A stretch of 64,000 bases of DNA from Pseudomonas sp. v388. Its GTDB lineage: Bacteria; Pseudomonadota; Gammaproteobacteria; Pseudomonadales; Pseudomonadaceae. Location: assembly GCF_003935425.1 (NCBI RefSeq), contig NZ_RHQN01000011.1:62001-126000 (forward strand), in the 5' to 3' direction. How positions within the stretch are numbered: the stretch's first letter is position 1; each line of letters opens with the position of its first letter. Shown piece by piece: positions 46,587-55,760 of this stretch. The notes below the pieces were generated by a model. That model was not told the origin of the DNA, searched no databases, and saw nothing but the letters and a program-made list of their open reading frames with translations. The position numbers and the translations under genes are program-made.

Positions 46587-49500
46587 TGGTCGCTCCCTGC
46601 GTGGCTGGAAGACAGGTGTTTGAACAGTCCGCCATACAACCGCTTGGACCATGTGCCAAAATCACCGCAAGCACATAGCTGGTCAAAGTCCGCGTAGGCG
46701 CGGCGCAAGGCGAAGGAGCTCTCTGCTTCTCCGGTGCGCTTGTAGCCACCCTCGAATGTCTCACGGGCCTTGTCCGAGGCCGCGTCTTTGTCTTCGCCAT
46801 CCGCTCCCGCTTCCTCAAGCCATGCGAATGCGCTTTTGCAGGCGACCGGCAGCGGTTCACGCATGCCCGCCACCCAGGCGTCGAGCAGCGATTGCAACTG
46901 CGCCTGCGCCTCTTGCGCGGGCATTGGCCGGAACACCACATCACCGTTCAAACTGACCAGAATCGTGGTGCAGCCCAAACCGCTCAGCTGCAACGCCAGA
47001 TGTCGCACCCAGGGTCGAACCAGGTTGTGCCAGCGCCAACTGTCGTCGTTGCACAGTTTCTTGCTGTCGAGTTGCAAGTACACCCGCTCACCTTGGGCAT
47101 TACAGCGAATGCCGCCCAACCAGTCATTCAATCCCGGTGTCGATTCGCACGCGGCAATCGTGGCGGCAGTCTGGCCGTCCTCGATTTCAGGCCATGCCTG
47201 CAGCTGCGCGTGGTAACGCTCCAGCATGTCCGGTAGAGGCTCGGCCAATGCCGATGCGCTCAAGGTTCCGAAGCCACCCAGCGGCAACTTGCCTTCGCGC
47301 TGCAATCGCTGAACGTGCCGATCGAGCTCGGCCACCGCGTTCTCGGGCCGGTAATCTTCTTCAACCCAGCGCTTGAGCGCCTGGCTGAGCCGGTCCTGGT
47401 GCTGCCAGTTTTCGAGGCCGTCGAGCTGAAAGGTTTCGTCGTCGCGGCCGGTCAATTCGTCATTGTCGAAATTGACCTTGAGCCGTTGCTGGAAGAATGC
47501 CCCGACGGGATCACGGACAAACCCGGCCAGTTGGCGCAGGGTCAACGGGGTGTCTTGAGCGAGCGATGGCAACAAACCGGCCGATGGTTGCCCGGCTTGT
47601 GAATCATGCACTTCGCGCCACTCGTGAGAATACGTGAACAGCCCGTCGGGCCCGGGTTTATTGGCAAAGTAGGCAGGGCTGAAAGGCTGGAGCGGATGTT
47701 CCTGAGTCAATGCATGGAGCAGCGCATCAGGCGTCGCATCGGGCTGCGCCAAACGCCAGCCACTGGCCAGATGATCGCGCAGTTGACCGATCAAAACCGA
47801 AGGTACGCGCTCGCTGTTGTCGCGAATATTGCGACCGACCCAACTGACGTACAGTTGTTCCCGGGCCGATAACAGCGCCTCAAGCAACAGGTAACGATCA
47901 TCCTCGCGCCGCGAGCGATCGCCCGGACGGTAATCGTTGCGCATCAGATCAAAATCTACAGGCGGTTGTTGGCGCGGGTAGTCGCCATCGTTCATGCCCA
48001 GCAGGCACACCACCTTGAATGGAATGGCACGCATCGGCATCAGTGTGCAGAAGTTCACCGCGCCGGCAAGAAACCGTTGTGACAAGCCGCCCTCTTCAAT
48101 GCCGGCCATCCAGGTTTCATGCATCACACTCAGCGGCAGCGGTTCGTCGAACTGCGCGGACTCGCATGTGCGCAACCAGTCGTCGAGCAACTTGAGCAGT
48201 TGGTTGACCAACAAATCTTCGCCATCACCCACCGGCCGGAAGAACACTTTCAGCAGCGATTGCAGACGCTCAACCCAGAGTACCGGTGTGGCTGGCTGTT
48301 GCAGGTCTTCGCGGGCAATTTCCAGGTGATCGAGTAAGGTCAACAGCGGCCCGGCCAAGGCGGCTTCCAGTCCCGACACTTCATCGTACGGCTCGATGCC
48401 ATTCAGCTCAGGTCCCTGGCCGGTCGCGTAGCCCAGCAACATGCGACGCATGCCGAAGCGCCAAGTGTTTTGTTCCAGGCCCGCCGGCATGTCCAGGCTC
48501 TCGCGCTGCTGCGCATCGAGTCCCCAGCGCACACCGGCACCGTCGATCCAACGCTGCAGAAGCGGCACATCCGCTTCCTTGATACCGAAGCGCGTGCGCA
48601 GCGCCGGTACGTCCAGCAGGTCGAGAATATCGCTGACGGCAAAGCGGCTTTGCGGCAGTTCAAGCAGGTGTTCGAGAGCGATCAGCAAGGGCTGGCGCCC
48701 ACGCTGTCCCTGGTCGGCCAGGGTAAAGGGCAGATAACGAGGATCATGACGCGGCACCTGACCGAACACGGCCTCGATATGCGGTGCATACGCATTGATG
48801 TCCGGCACCATCACAATCACATCGCGCGGGCTTAGCCCAGGATTGGCACTGAAGCGAGCAAGCAACTGATCGTGCAGCACCTCCACTTCGCGCTGGGCAC
48901 TGTGGACCACGTGAAAGCGCACGGAGCGATCCTGTGCCACGTCGACCGGGGCCCACACTTCGCGAGTTTCAGCCAAAGGACGCAATTCAAGAATGTCGCT
49001 TTGCAATTGACCTAGGAGGCTTGAAGGTGGCTCGTCATTGAACAGGTCGATACGCCCGCCGTTTAAGCCCTCGAAAAGGTGTCGATAACTCGCTGGCTCG
49101 TCATAGTGGTCGAGCAAATTGATGTAGTCGCGACCTTGCTTACCCCAAGCGGCGAGCAATGGCTGGCCATGTTGGCTCGCCACCATAGAAGCACTTCTGT
49201 TTGGCTGACGGCGATAGGCATGGCCCAACAAGTCTTTGTCAGCGACGATATCGCCCCAGTGATGGCGACAAGGGTTGTGCACGCACAGCAACACCTGGCT
49301 GTAGCGCGAGAGTATGGCCAAGGCTTCCAAAACCTGTGCCGGCATAGATGAAATGCCAAACACCACCACACGCCGAGGCAACCCAGCCGGGGCCTCCCCT
49401 GCTTCACGCAGACGTGCGACAAAGCGCTTGTGAACACCGGCGCGGCTCTGCTCAAGAGCGCCCTCGCCAACATCCGCCAATACTTCACGCCACAGCTCCG

Positions 49501-50065
49501 CTTGCCACAGGTTGTCGGGATCCAGCGGTTTCACACCGCCTTTGATGTGCTTTAGCTGATCACGCCCGGCCGCCCAGTCCTCCAGCCAGTCGGCGCGATA
49601 GACCTGATACTGATCAAACAGGTCCGCCAGCCGCTCGGAAAGCTGATGGCGCTTGCGCTGATCGTCATCCCCCTGGAGGAAACGCCGCAAGCTGCTGAAA
49701 TGGGTTTTGTCGAGCAATTGAGGCAGCAAACGCATTAGCCGCCAACTCAGCGCGGTCTTGTCCAGCGGCGAAGACTCGGGGGTTGTCTCTACCCCCAGGA
49801 CAGACCTGTAGGCCTGCCACAGAAAACGCGCGGGAAGTTGCACATCCAATGCGGCAGCAATACCGCAGCCACCGTGATCAGGATCTTCGGCCAGCGCCAG
49901 CTTCAACCATTGGGCAATGCCGTTGCTGTGCACCAGCACGACTTCATTTTCCAATGGGGCTAATGGGTAGCGCTGCATCCAGCTCACAGCGAGCTCACGC
50001 AAATCGTCCAGACGATTGCCGTGAATGATCATGAAGCCGGGCTTCAACGAGTCCGCATCCTGCAT
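46583..50065 (-). CDS. recC: Exodeoxyribonuclease V subunit gamma RecC
   Basis: The recognition (Chi-scanning) subunit, 1160 residues, normal for Pseudomonas. The start MQDADSLKPGFMIIHGNRLD is followed by the family segment ENEVVLVHSNGIAQWLKLAL. Other conserved pieces are RFHVVHSAQREVEVLHDQLL, PRDVIVMVPDINAYAPHIEA, FCTLMPMRAIPFKVVCLLGM and NDGDYPR. It is the first gene of the leftward recC-recB-recD operon; upstream lies a 900-bp region with the decayed copies of recD tail and the 54-residue gene. Confidence 0.97.
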   Translation of the reverse strand: MQDADSLKPGFMIIHGNRLDDLRELAVSWMQRYPLAPLENEVVLVHSNGIAQWLKLALAEDPDHGGCGIAAALDVQLPARFLWQAYRSVLGVETTPESSPLDKTALSWRLMRLLPQLLDKTHFSSLRRFLQGDDDQRKRHQLSERLADLFDQYQVYRADWLEDWAAGRDQLKHIKGGVKPLDPDNLWQAELWREVLADVGEGALEQSRAGVHKRFVARLREAGEAPAGLPRRVVVFGISSMPAQVLEALAILSRYSQVLLCVHNPCRHHWGDIVADKDLLGHAYRRQPNRSASMVASQHGQPLLAAWGKQGRDYINLLDHYDEPASYRHLFEGLNGGRIDLFNDEPPSSLLGQLQSDILELRPLAETREVWAPVDVAQDRSVRFHVVHSAQREVEVLHDQLLARFSANPGLSPRDVIVMVPDINAYAPHIEAVFGQVPRHDPRYLPFTLADQGQRGRQPLLIALEHLLELPQSRFAVSDILDLLDVPALRTRFGIKEADVPLLQRWIDGAGVRWGLDAQQRESLDMPAGLEQNTWRFGMRRMLLGYATGQGPELNGIEPYDEVSGLEAALAGPLLTLLDHLEIAREDLQQPATPVLWVERLQSLLKVFFRPVGDGEDLLVNQLLKLLDDWLRTCESAQFDEPLPLSVMHETWMAGIEEGGLSQRFLAGAVNFCTLMPMRAIPFKVVCLLGMNDGDYPRQQPPVDFDLMRNDYRPGDRSRREDDRYLLLEALLSAREQLYVSWVGRNIRDNSERVPSVLIGQLRDHLASGWRLAQPDATPDALLHALTQEHPLQPFSPAYFANKPGPDGLFTYSHEWREVHDSQAGQPSAGLLPSLAQDTPLTLRQLAGFVRDPVGAFFQQRLKVNFDNDELTGRDDETFQLDGLENWQHQDRLSQALKRWVEEDYRPENAVAELDRHVQRLQREGKLPLGGFGTLSASALAEPLPDMLERYHAQLQAWPEIEDGQTAATIAACESTPGLNDWLGGIRCNAQGERVYLQLDSKKLCNDDSWRWHNLVRPWVRHLALQLSGLGCTTILVSLNGDVVFRPMPAQEAQAQLQSLLDAWVAGMREPLPVACKSAFAWLEEAGADGEDKDAASDKARETFEGGYKRTGEAESSFALRRAYADFDQLCACGDFGTWSKRLYGGLFKHLSSSHAGSDQ

Positions 50066-50369
50066 AAACGCTTCCCTCAGGTTTGAACGGGCAGCTCTGC
50101 AGTACAGAGCAGCAAAAGGCCATCACTTTAAAACGATATGGTTACACGCCACCAGCCCGAAGAAGGTCAGCACAACCATCCACAGGAGCCGAGCATAGGT
50201 TGCCCAAGGAGGAGAGCAAATGCTGGGTGTTTGCACAGGTCAACTTCCCACGCACATACCCAACCGTTTCTGCTTAGACGACAGTTAGAAAGAAATGAAA
50301 AGGCGTAAACATCTGTGCTGTTTGTTGACAGTCCACGGGGTTCATCACCACTCACTTGAGCCTGCCCCC

Positions 50370-50536
50370 ATGAAAACCTACCTAACCTTCATGCAACGTG
50401 TAGTTACTACCGCCGGCCCTCAAGCCAACTTCACCATTACCGTACAAGCAGTGAGCTCAGCCATGGTTGGCCAAGGTCACTGCCGAAGCGCAGTATCCCG
50501 GTTACAAGTGTTCAATGCCCCACACAGGTTCGCTGA
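50370..50536 (+). pseudogene. Frameshifted copy of the 54-residue gene
   Basis: Opens with MKTYLTFMQRVVTTAGPQAN, very close to the gene at 40667. After GTGAGCTCAGCCATGG a net 4-nt insertion breaks the frame, then the sequence AAGGTCACTGCCGAAGCGCA restores similarity in another frame. The copy runs directly into a recD tail remnant, in the same layout as at 40667-41060. Confidence 0.75.
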
Positions 50537-50765
50537 TGCTTTTCCAGCTCAGCCAGCAATTGCAGCGCCAGCCCGCCGATACGCTGCACATTGTGACTCA
50601 CGGCACCTTCCCTCGGCCTGGCCTCGACCAGGCTGAACCAGCCCTTGGCTCGTGTAATTACGGTGTATAAAAGCTACTTGGTCAGCACGGGATTCAGCAC
50701 ATCAGGCAATACCAACGCGGTATGGCTGAATTCCGAGCTTTGAGACTTGTGCACCGTCATCGCAA
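50521..50765 (-). pseudogene. recD: Decayed recD 3'-end fragment
   Basis: About 240 bp similar to the last part of recD at 40825-41065, for example GCAATTGCAGCGCCAGCCCG, CTCGACCAGGCTGAACCA and GACTTGTGCACCGTCAT. The reading frame is broken in several places. The similarity ends sharply near 50765. The rest of 50066-50997 shows no gene; 50800-51000 is AT-rich and may hold the promoter of the gene at 51013. Confidence 0.8.
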
Positions 50766-51012
50766 CCTGCAGACAGGTTGTCGCGTGATACCAAATTCTT
50801 CATCGGCATGGGCGATTCGACTTAGAAAAAACCAAATCACTTGCTCCAAGACAGTTTTTTCGAGACGAGACGCTCCCTAATTCGATCTGAATTCAGTTCA
50901 AAAAAATTTCAAACCTATATCACCTCGATGAACACCCTACCGTATTGACTGCGGCAGGGAATTTGGCGTGCCTGCTTTGGGCTGAGCACGCTCATCATTG
51001 GAGGATTTGCGT

Positions 51013-51342
51013 ATGTATGCCCCCTGCCCTAGCTGCAACTCTGGACGTGTCGTCACGAAAAATATCGGTAAACAAGCGGGTGGATTAATTGGGGTCGCCG
51101 GCGGTGCAGCCAGTGGAGCCGCCGGAGCCTTATCGGCGGCGGAAGCCGGTGCGGTAATCGGTGTGGTCGGTGGGCCGGTCGGGATCACTATTGGCAGTAT
51201 TGCTGGAGCGATTTTGGGTGGTCTGGTCGGCGGGGTCGCCGGTGGGATTGCCGGCGCCACGCTGGGTGAACAAATGGATGACAAGGTACTGAACAACTTC
51301 CAGTGCCTAGAGTGCGGTTACAGCTTCAGCGTCAACCGTTAA
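51013..51342 (+). CDS. Zinc-ribbon protein with glycine-zipper membrane segments
   Basis: A 109-residue protein with GGAGG 8 nt before the ATG. CPSC at residues 5-8 and CLEC near the C-terminus (about 97-100) would form a split zinc ribbon. Between them is a Gly/Ala-rich hydrophobic region (about 25-88) with repeated GxxxG patterns (GGLIGVAGGAASGAAGALSA, GGLVGGVAGGIAGATLG). It resembles glycine-zipper membrane proteins, with the unusual feature that the zipper sits inside a zinc ribbon. It is the first gene of the rightward recombination set. Confidence 0.75.
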   Translation: MYAPCPSCNSGRVVTKNIGKQAGGLIGVAGGAASGAAGALSAAEAGAVIGVVGGPVGITIGSIAGAILGGLVGGVAGGIAGATLGEQMDDKVLNNFQCLECGYSFSVNR

Positions 51343-51413
51343 GTCGTTGTGAACAGGCGCCGTGCCTCACTGAAAAGGCGCCGTCTCCCCTTAATTCACA
51401 AGGAAACATTCCC

Positions 51414-52380
51414 ATGGCACACCTGATCGAAAAAATGGCTTACGTCGGCTCTACTCCCTGGCATGGTCTGGGCAGTCGCCTTTCCGAGAAGCAACCGCTG
51501 GAAATCTGGCAACGCGAAGCCGGCATGAATTGGAAGATTCAAGAAAGCCCAGTTCACTTCAAGGCTGACAGCATCGGCTCATTGGGAACCATCCACTCGT
51601 TCCCGGAACAAAAAGTGCTTTACCGCTCCGATACCAAGGCACCGCTCTCCGTCGTGTCCAACCGGTACCAAATCGTACAACCGCGTGAGGTCCTGGAGTT
51701 CTACCGAGATCTGACTGAAGTATCCGGCTACGAGCTGGAAACGGCGGGCGTGCTGAAAGGTGGTCGCAAGTTTTGGGCGTTGGCACGTACCGGACAAACG
51801 GCCGAATTGAAAGGCCATGACCAGGTAAACGGCTACCTATTATTGGCCACCTCCTGCGATGGAACCCTAGCCACCACAGCGACGCCAACCACGGTTCGGG
51901 TGGTCTGCAACAACACCCTGACCATCGGTCTTGATGGTACGACCCGTGCGATCAAAGTGCCTCATAACCCGCTTTGATCCGCAAGTGGTGAAAAAGCAGC
52001 TGGGTATCGCCGTTTCGCAATGGGATGAGTTTATGTACCGGATGCGGAATTTGGCTGAACGCAAAGTGCAGTGGCATGAGGCAATGGGTTTCTTCATGAA
52101 CGTGCTGTGTGACGTCTCCCCACACAGCACGTTGCCGGAAGTCCTCCCCAACGAACGGGCGCTGCGTAAAGTCCAAGAACTGTACGAAGGCCAAGGTCGC
52201 GGCGCAACGCTGGAATCATCTCGCGGAACGGCCTGGGGCTTGCTCAACGCCGTCACCGAGTACGTCGACCATGAACGACGGGCTCGGAGTAATGAGTTCC
52301 GCATGGACTCGGCCTGGTTCGGCCAAGGGGCTGCGATCAAACAACGTGCCCTGAGCGCAGCCCTTCAGCTCGCCGCCTAG
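51414..52380 (+). pseudogene. DUF932 family protein, broken by a frameshift
   Basis: The first half (51414-51977, MAHLIEKMAYVGSTPWHGLG...) and the second half (to 52380, RFDPQVVKKQLGIAVSQWDE...) are one DUF932 protein read in two frames. The switch is near 51964-51972 at CATAACCCGCTTTGA; the family sequence expected here is like HNTRFDPQ, so loss of AC from an ACAC stretch explains it. DUF932 proteins are common on islands and plasmids next to YqaJ and RadC genes. CTTTGA is also the +1 slippery site known from prfB, so a programmed shift is possible but lacks the upstream Shine-Dalgarno-like element. Confidence 0.8.
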
Positions 52381-52433
52381 TGGGGTTACTCGCGGTTACT
52401 TTCGGCTCGTACGTCTCGTTCCTCTCACCTATT

Positions 52434-52472
52434 AAAACGCCTGATCAGCTTGCTGCTGGTCAGGCGTTTTTT
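52434..52472 (+). terminator. Terminator between DUF932 and YqaJ genes
   Basis: AAAACGCCTGA and TCAGGCGTTTT form an 11-bp stem around a 15-nt loop that has its own small stem, followed by further T residues. Confidence 0.85.
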
Positions 52473-52490
52473 ATGCATTAGGAAATACTC

Positions 52491-53495
52491 ATGACCTCTC
52501 AAACACTACCAAAAACCACTGTAAAAACCCGGCCAGCGTTACGCCTGGTTGGCACCAAACAACTGCCGCGTGAAGATTGGCTGGCGGTACGTAAAGGCGG
52601 CATCGGCAGCTCGGATGCAGCCGCCGCTGTCGGCCTCAACCCTTATAAGTCCCAGTTGGAGCTGTGGCTGGAAAAAACCGGACGCGATGCCTCCTTGCCC
52701 AAGATCGATCCTCAGGACGAGGAGAGTCCGGCGTACTGGGGCAACGTCCTCGAACCCATCGTCGCCTGGCATTACAGCAAGCGCAGTAGCAATCGAGTGC
52801 GGCGAATCAATGCCGTGCTGCAGCATCCCGATCCAAAACCGCCCTGGATGCTGGCCAACATCGACCGCGAGGTGATCGGTGCCGACGATGTACAGATCCT
52901 TGAATGCAAAACCGCCGGTATCAACGGCGCTCGCCTATGGAAGGAGGGTGTGCCCGAATATGTGCAGTTGCAGGTCATGCATCAGTTAGCCGTAACTGGC
53001 AAACAGGCGGCGGATGTCGCAGTACTGCTAGGTGGCCAGCACCTGGAGATCCATCGCATTAAACGAGATGAGTCGGTGATTGCTCGGCTGATTGATCTGG
53101 AGCGGCTGTTCTGGGATTACGTGGTCAGTGATACCCCACCACCGGCCGATGGCACGGCCTCAGCGGAAACGGCGTTGCGATGCCTCTACCCCGAGGACAA
53201 CGGTCAGACGCTTGACTTTAGTCAGAACCCGGATCTGGCCACCACCTACCTGGATCTCAAGGCTGTTCGCCAAAGCATTGCCCAGCAGGAAACGCGTGAG
53301 GCGCAGCTCAAGCAAGTCCTACAACAGGCCATGGGCACGGCCACCCGTGCAGAATTTGCCGAGGGCTACATCAGCTGGAGGAAGTCCAAAGACACCACTG
53401 GCTTGGATATCGAACAGATGTTCAAGGACAAACCCTACCTGCAGGCCCGCTACTCCAAGATCAAAACTGGCAGTCGCCGCTTTCTGATCGGCTGA
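52491..53495 (+). CDS. YqaJ-type phage recombination exonuclease
   Basis: A 334-residue protein of the YqaJ/lambda-exonuclease family. The N-terminal half contains REDWLAVRKGGIGSSDAAAA and VGLNPYKSQLELWLEKTGR, then the PD-(D/E)xK core with WGNVLEPIVAWHY and the acidic/Lys pair in DDVQILECKTAGIN, followed by YVQLQVMHQLAVTG. Such nucleases make single-stranded tails for annealing-type recombination. It is part of the DUF932-YqaJ-RDF-RadC set. Confidence 0.9.
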   Translation: MTSQTLPKTTVKTRPALRLVGTKQLPREDWLAVRKGGIGSSDAAAAVGLNPYKSQLELWLEKTGRDASLPKIDPQDEESPAYWGNVLEPIVAWHYSKRSSNRVRRINAVLQHPDPKPPWMLANIDREVIGADDVQILECKTAGINGARLWKEGVPEYVQLQVMHQLAVTGKQAADVAVLLGGQHLEIHRIKRDESVIARLIDLERLFWDYVVSDTPPPADGTASAETALRCLYPEDNGQTLDFSQNPDLATTYLDLKAVRQSIAQQETREAQLKQVLQQAMGTATRAEFAEGYISWRKSKDTTGLDIEQMFKDKPYLQARYSKIKTGSRRFLIG

Positions 53496-53573
53496 ATCCT
53501 CGCCTCTCGCCCAAGCCACCTGGCCCCTTCACTTCCCGGTGGCTTTTTCATTTCCATATCTAGGATAACCACC

Positions 53574-54494
53574 ATGCTCAAAGGTTTAGCGATCACCCCT
53601 CCGGTACTCGGGCGCATTTCCATCGGCAAGGTAGTCGAGAAAAACGGCAAGCGCCTACCGGAGAAAGACGATCAGTTCACCCTCACTTCCCAGGTACAAA
53701 GCCGCGACGGCTGGTTGCTGCACCCGCTCAATGAGGAATTACGCAACGGCCAGGACGGCAAGCTGCGCAGCATTCCCATCCGTTTACTGTTCAACGAGCC
53801 GGATCTGAATTTTCGTGCGGACTACAGCTTGTTCGACCGTAATACCGGCCGGCCGCTGTGCGTCGGCAATGGTGAGACCTGCAAGCGTTTGACCAAGGAC
53901 GGCATCCAGTCGCTGCCCTGTCCCTCACCAGATGGGTGTCCACTCGCTCAAGGCAATGCCTGCAAGCCTTACGGCCGACTGAACGTGGTGATTGGCGATG
54001 ACGATCCGCTGGGCAGCTTTGTCTTTCGCACCACGGGCTACAACAGCATCCGCACCTTGGCAGCGCGTCTGCACTACCTGCAAGCCATCTCCGGCAATCG
54101 CCTGGCCTGTCTGCCGTTGGAGCTGCGTCTACGTGGTAAATCCACTCGGCAAAGCCACGGTACACCGATCTTCTACGTGGACATCACGGTACGCAGTGGG
54201 CTGAGCCTGGAAGACGCGTTGCTGGAAGCCAAACAGCGGGAAGAAACCAGACAAGCTTCGGGCTTTGACCAGAGCGCCTTGGATCTCGCGGCCCACCAGG
54301 GATTTAAAAATGGAGCTTTTGAAGACAGCGAAGAGGACACCGGCGCCATCGTCGAGGAATTTTTCCCCGCCATTGAGGATCAGCCAAGCCTTGTATCCCA
54401 TCAAGTCCAACTGACAGCGCCTGCCAAACCCTCACTCGCTCAAAAGCTGGATTCGCAAGCCACACGGCACAACAGCAAGCCCACAGCCCAGTAA
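53574..54494 (+). CDS. Metal-binding / recombination-factor-like protein
   Basis: A 306-residue protein with the segments SIPIRLLFNEPDLNFRADYS, LFDRNTGRPLCVGNGETCKR and CPSPDGCPLAQGNACKPYG. The four spaced cysteines in that region suggest a zinc or Fe-S site. It resembles proteins usually named hydrolase or metal-binding protein and the Gp3-like recombination directionality factor group. The C-terminal 70 residues are acidic and probably disordered. In this gene set it would be the partner (annealing or directionality factor) of the YqaJ nuclease; that is inferred from neighbours. Confidence 0.7.
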   Translation: MLKGLAITPPVLGRISIGKVVEKNGKRLPEKDDQFTLTSQVQSRDGWLLHPLNEELRNGQDGKLRSIPIRLLFNEPDLNFRADYSLFDRNTGRPLCVGNGETCKRLTKDGIQSLPCPSPDGCPLAQGNACKPYGRLNVVIGDDDPLGSFVFRTTGYNSIRTLAARLHYLQAISGNRLACLPLELRLRGKSTRQSHGTPIFYVDITVRSGLSLEDALLEAKQREETRQASGFDQSALDLAAHQGFKNGAFEDSEEDTGAIVEEFFPAIEDQPSLVSHQVQLTAPAKPSLAQKLDSQATRHNSKPTAQ

Positions 54495-54545
54495 CCCCCT
54501 CTCGACATTCCCAGCGTTCTCACGCATTCGTATAGGAATACCCGC

Positions 54546-55043
54546 ATGAAATATCACAAGCTCAGAGCCGGTGAAGAAACCGGCACCTATGTCATGGACT
54601 CTCCGGTTACCGAAGCCGACATCCTGCAGCTGGCGCAACAACTTGCGATGAGTCGTCTGTCTAAAGGTCGAGCACTGACTGAGCCAAGACACGTATTCAG
54701 TCATCTGCAAACACTGCTGCAGTACCATGAATACGAAGTCTTTGCTGTGCTGCTACTCGACAGCAAGCACAGGGTGATTGGTTTCAGGGAGCTATTCAGA
54801 GGCACACTGGACGGTGCCAGTGTGTATCCACGGGAAGTGGTCAAGATCGCTCTGGAGCATAATGCGGCAGCGGTGATCTTGGTGCACAACCATCCCTCTG
54901 GCGATCCGGAACCCAGCCAAGCCGATCGCACGCTGACCACCACCCTTAAGAACGCCCTCGACATGATTGGCACCCGGATATTGGATCATGTGGTGGTGGG
55001 CTGTGAAGGCTGCGTATCGCTGGCCGAACGAGGTTACCTGTAA
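54546..55043 (+). CDS. radC: RadC family JAB-domain protein
   Basis: A 165-residue protein with the MPN/JAB metal motif VILVHNHPSGDPEPSQAD (about residues 115-132) and RVIGFRELFRGTLDGASVYP ahead of it. It lacks the N-terminal helix-hairpin-helix part of chromosomal RadC, as usual for short island-borne copies. The biochemical function of RadC is still unsettled. A second, decayed copy of its last 90 bp lies at 55367-55460. Confidence 0.92.
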   Translation: MKYHKLRAGEETGTYVMDSPVTEADILQLAQQLAMSRLSKGRALTEPRHVFSHLQTLLQYHEYEVFAVLLLDSKHRVIGFRELFRGTLDGASVYPREVVKIALEHNAAAVILVHNHPSGDPEPSQADRTLTTTLKNALDMIGTRILDHVVVGCEGCVSLAERGYL

Positions 55044-55210
55044 TCTGTAGTGGTCAACTGATCCCGGACACGACGTTAAGCTTTTTCTCGGCCCGAGCTG
55101 GCGGCACCCATCGTTAAATTGATGAAGCCGAATCCAGTTATACCTATGCATCAGGAAACGGCTGATGTCACCTTGAGGACAGTCCCGGCTCCGCACGCGC
55201 TAAAAAAGCA

Positions 55211-55242
55211 AAACCCCGACGGTTCGTAAACGCCGGGGCTTC
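55211..55242. terminator. Hairpin downstream of radC
   Basis: CCCCG-A-CG and CG-C-CGGGG pair around a 9-nt loop, with A-residues before and a pyrimidine-rich stretch after. It is a plausible terminator. Between radC and this hairpin, GTGGTCAACTGATCCCGGAC (55053-55072) resembles an IS3-type insertion-sequence end, with low confidence. Confidence 0.55.
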
Positions 55243-55366
55243 TATTCTCCTCCGCCCCCTTTAAGACGGAAAAGCGTGGAGTCAATCTTAACAGCGTGAA
55301 CCCTGTCGACCAAGCGCCGCATAGTCTCGAGCCAAGACGTTTACACGCCGACCACGATCCTCAAGG

Positions 55367-55460
55367 GCGTCCTCAGCATGAGAGGCACCCAAATATTGGA
55401 TTATGTGGTGGTGGGCGGTGAAGGCTGCGTATCGTTGGCTGAACGGGGTTACCTTTTATT
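55367..55460 (+). pseudogene. radC: Duplicate of the radC 3' end
   Basis: Reads MRGTQILDYVVVGGEGCVSL then AERGYL, nearly identical to the radC C-terminus (MIGTRILDHVVVGCEGCVSL then AERGYL), then runs past the original stop. DNA identity is about 85-90% over 90 bp. The region from here to 55760, before the res stop, shows no gene. Confidence 0.8.
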
Positions 55461-55760
55461 CCTAGAGTCACTTCGTCCGATAGACCGCCCCTGGCGGTCG
55501 TCGATACAAGCACTCACTCACTTATTTTTTTGTCATCAATGACTACCGCGCCAACGATGTATCATTCAAGGTTTCGTGAGCGAAGATTGCAACGGGTGGC
55601 ATGCTACTGGGCAGAGACCACCAGTCACGAGAAAGCACACCACCACGCCACCCCTTTGGCTTTTCATTACTGCTCTAAAAACTCAGAAGATATCTACAAC
55701 TAACTCCTTACGCACTACCTGTCGTGTGCGAAATCATTCATCAATAGCATCCCTCACGCA

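Noticed and set aside
51964-51975. Programmed +1 frameshift in the DUF932 gene at CTTTGA
   Set aside because: Not taken as the main explanation: no Shine-Dalgarno-like element upstream, and a simple 2-bp loss restores the family sequence better. Kept only as a possibility.
55053-55200. Possible IS3-family insertion sequence after radC
   Set aside because: Only an end-like sequence is visible; no transposase frame or matching second end was found, so no mobile element is called.
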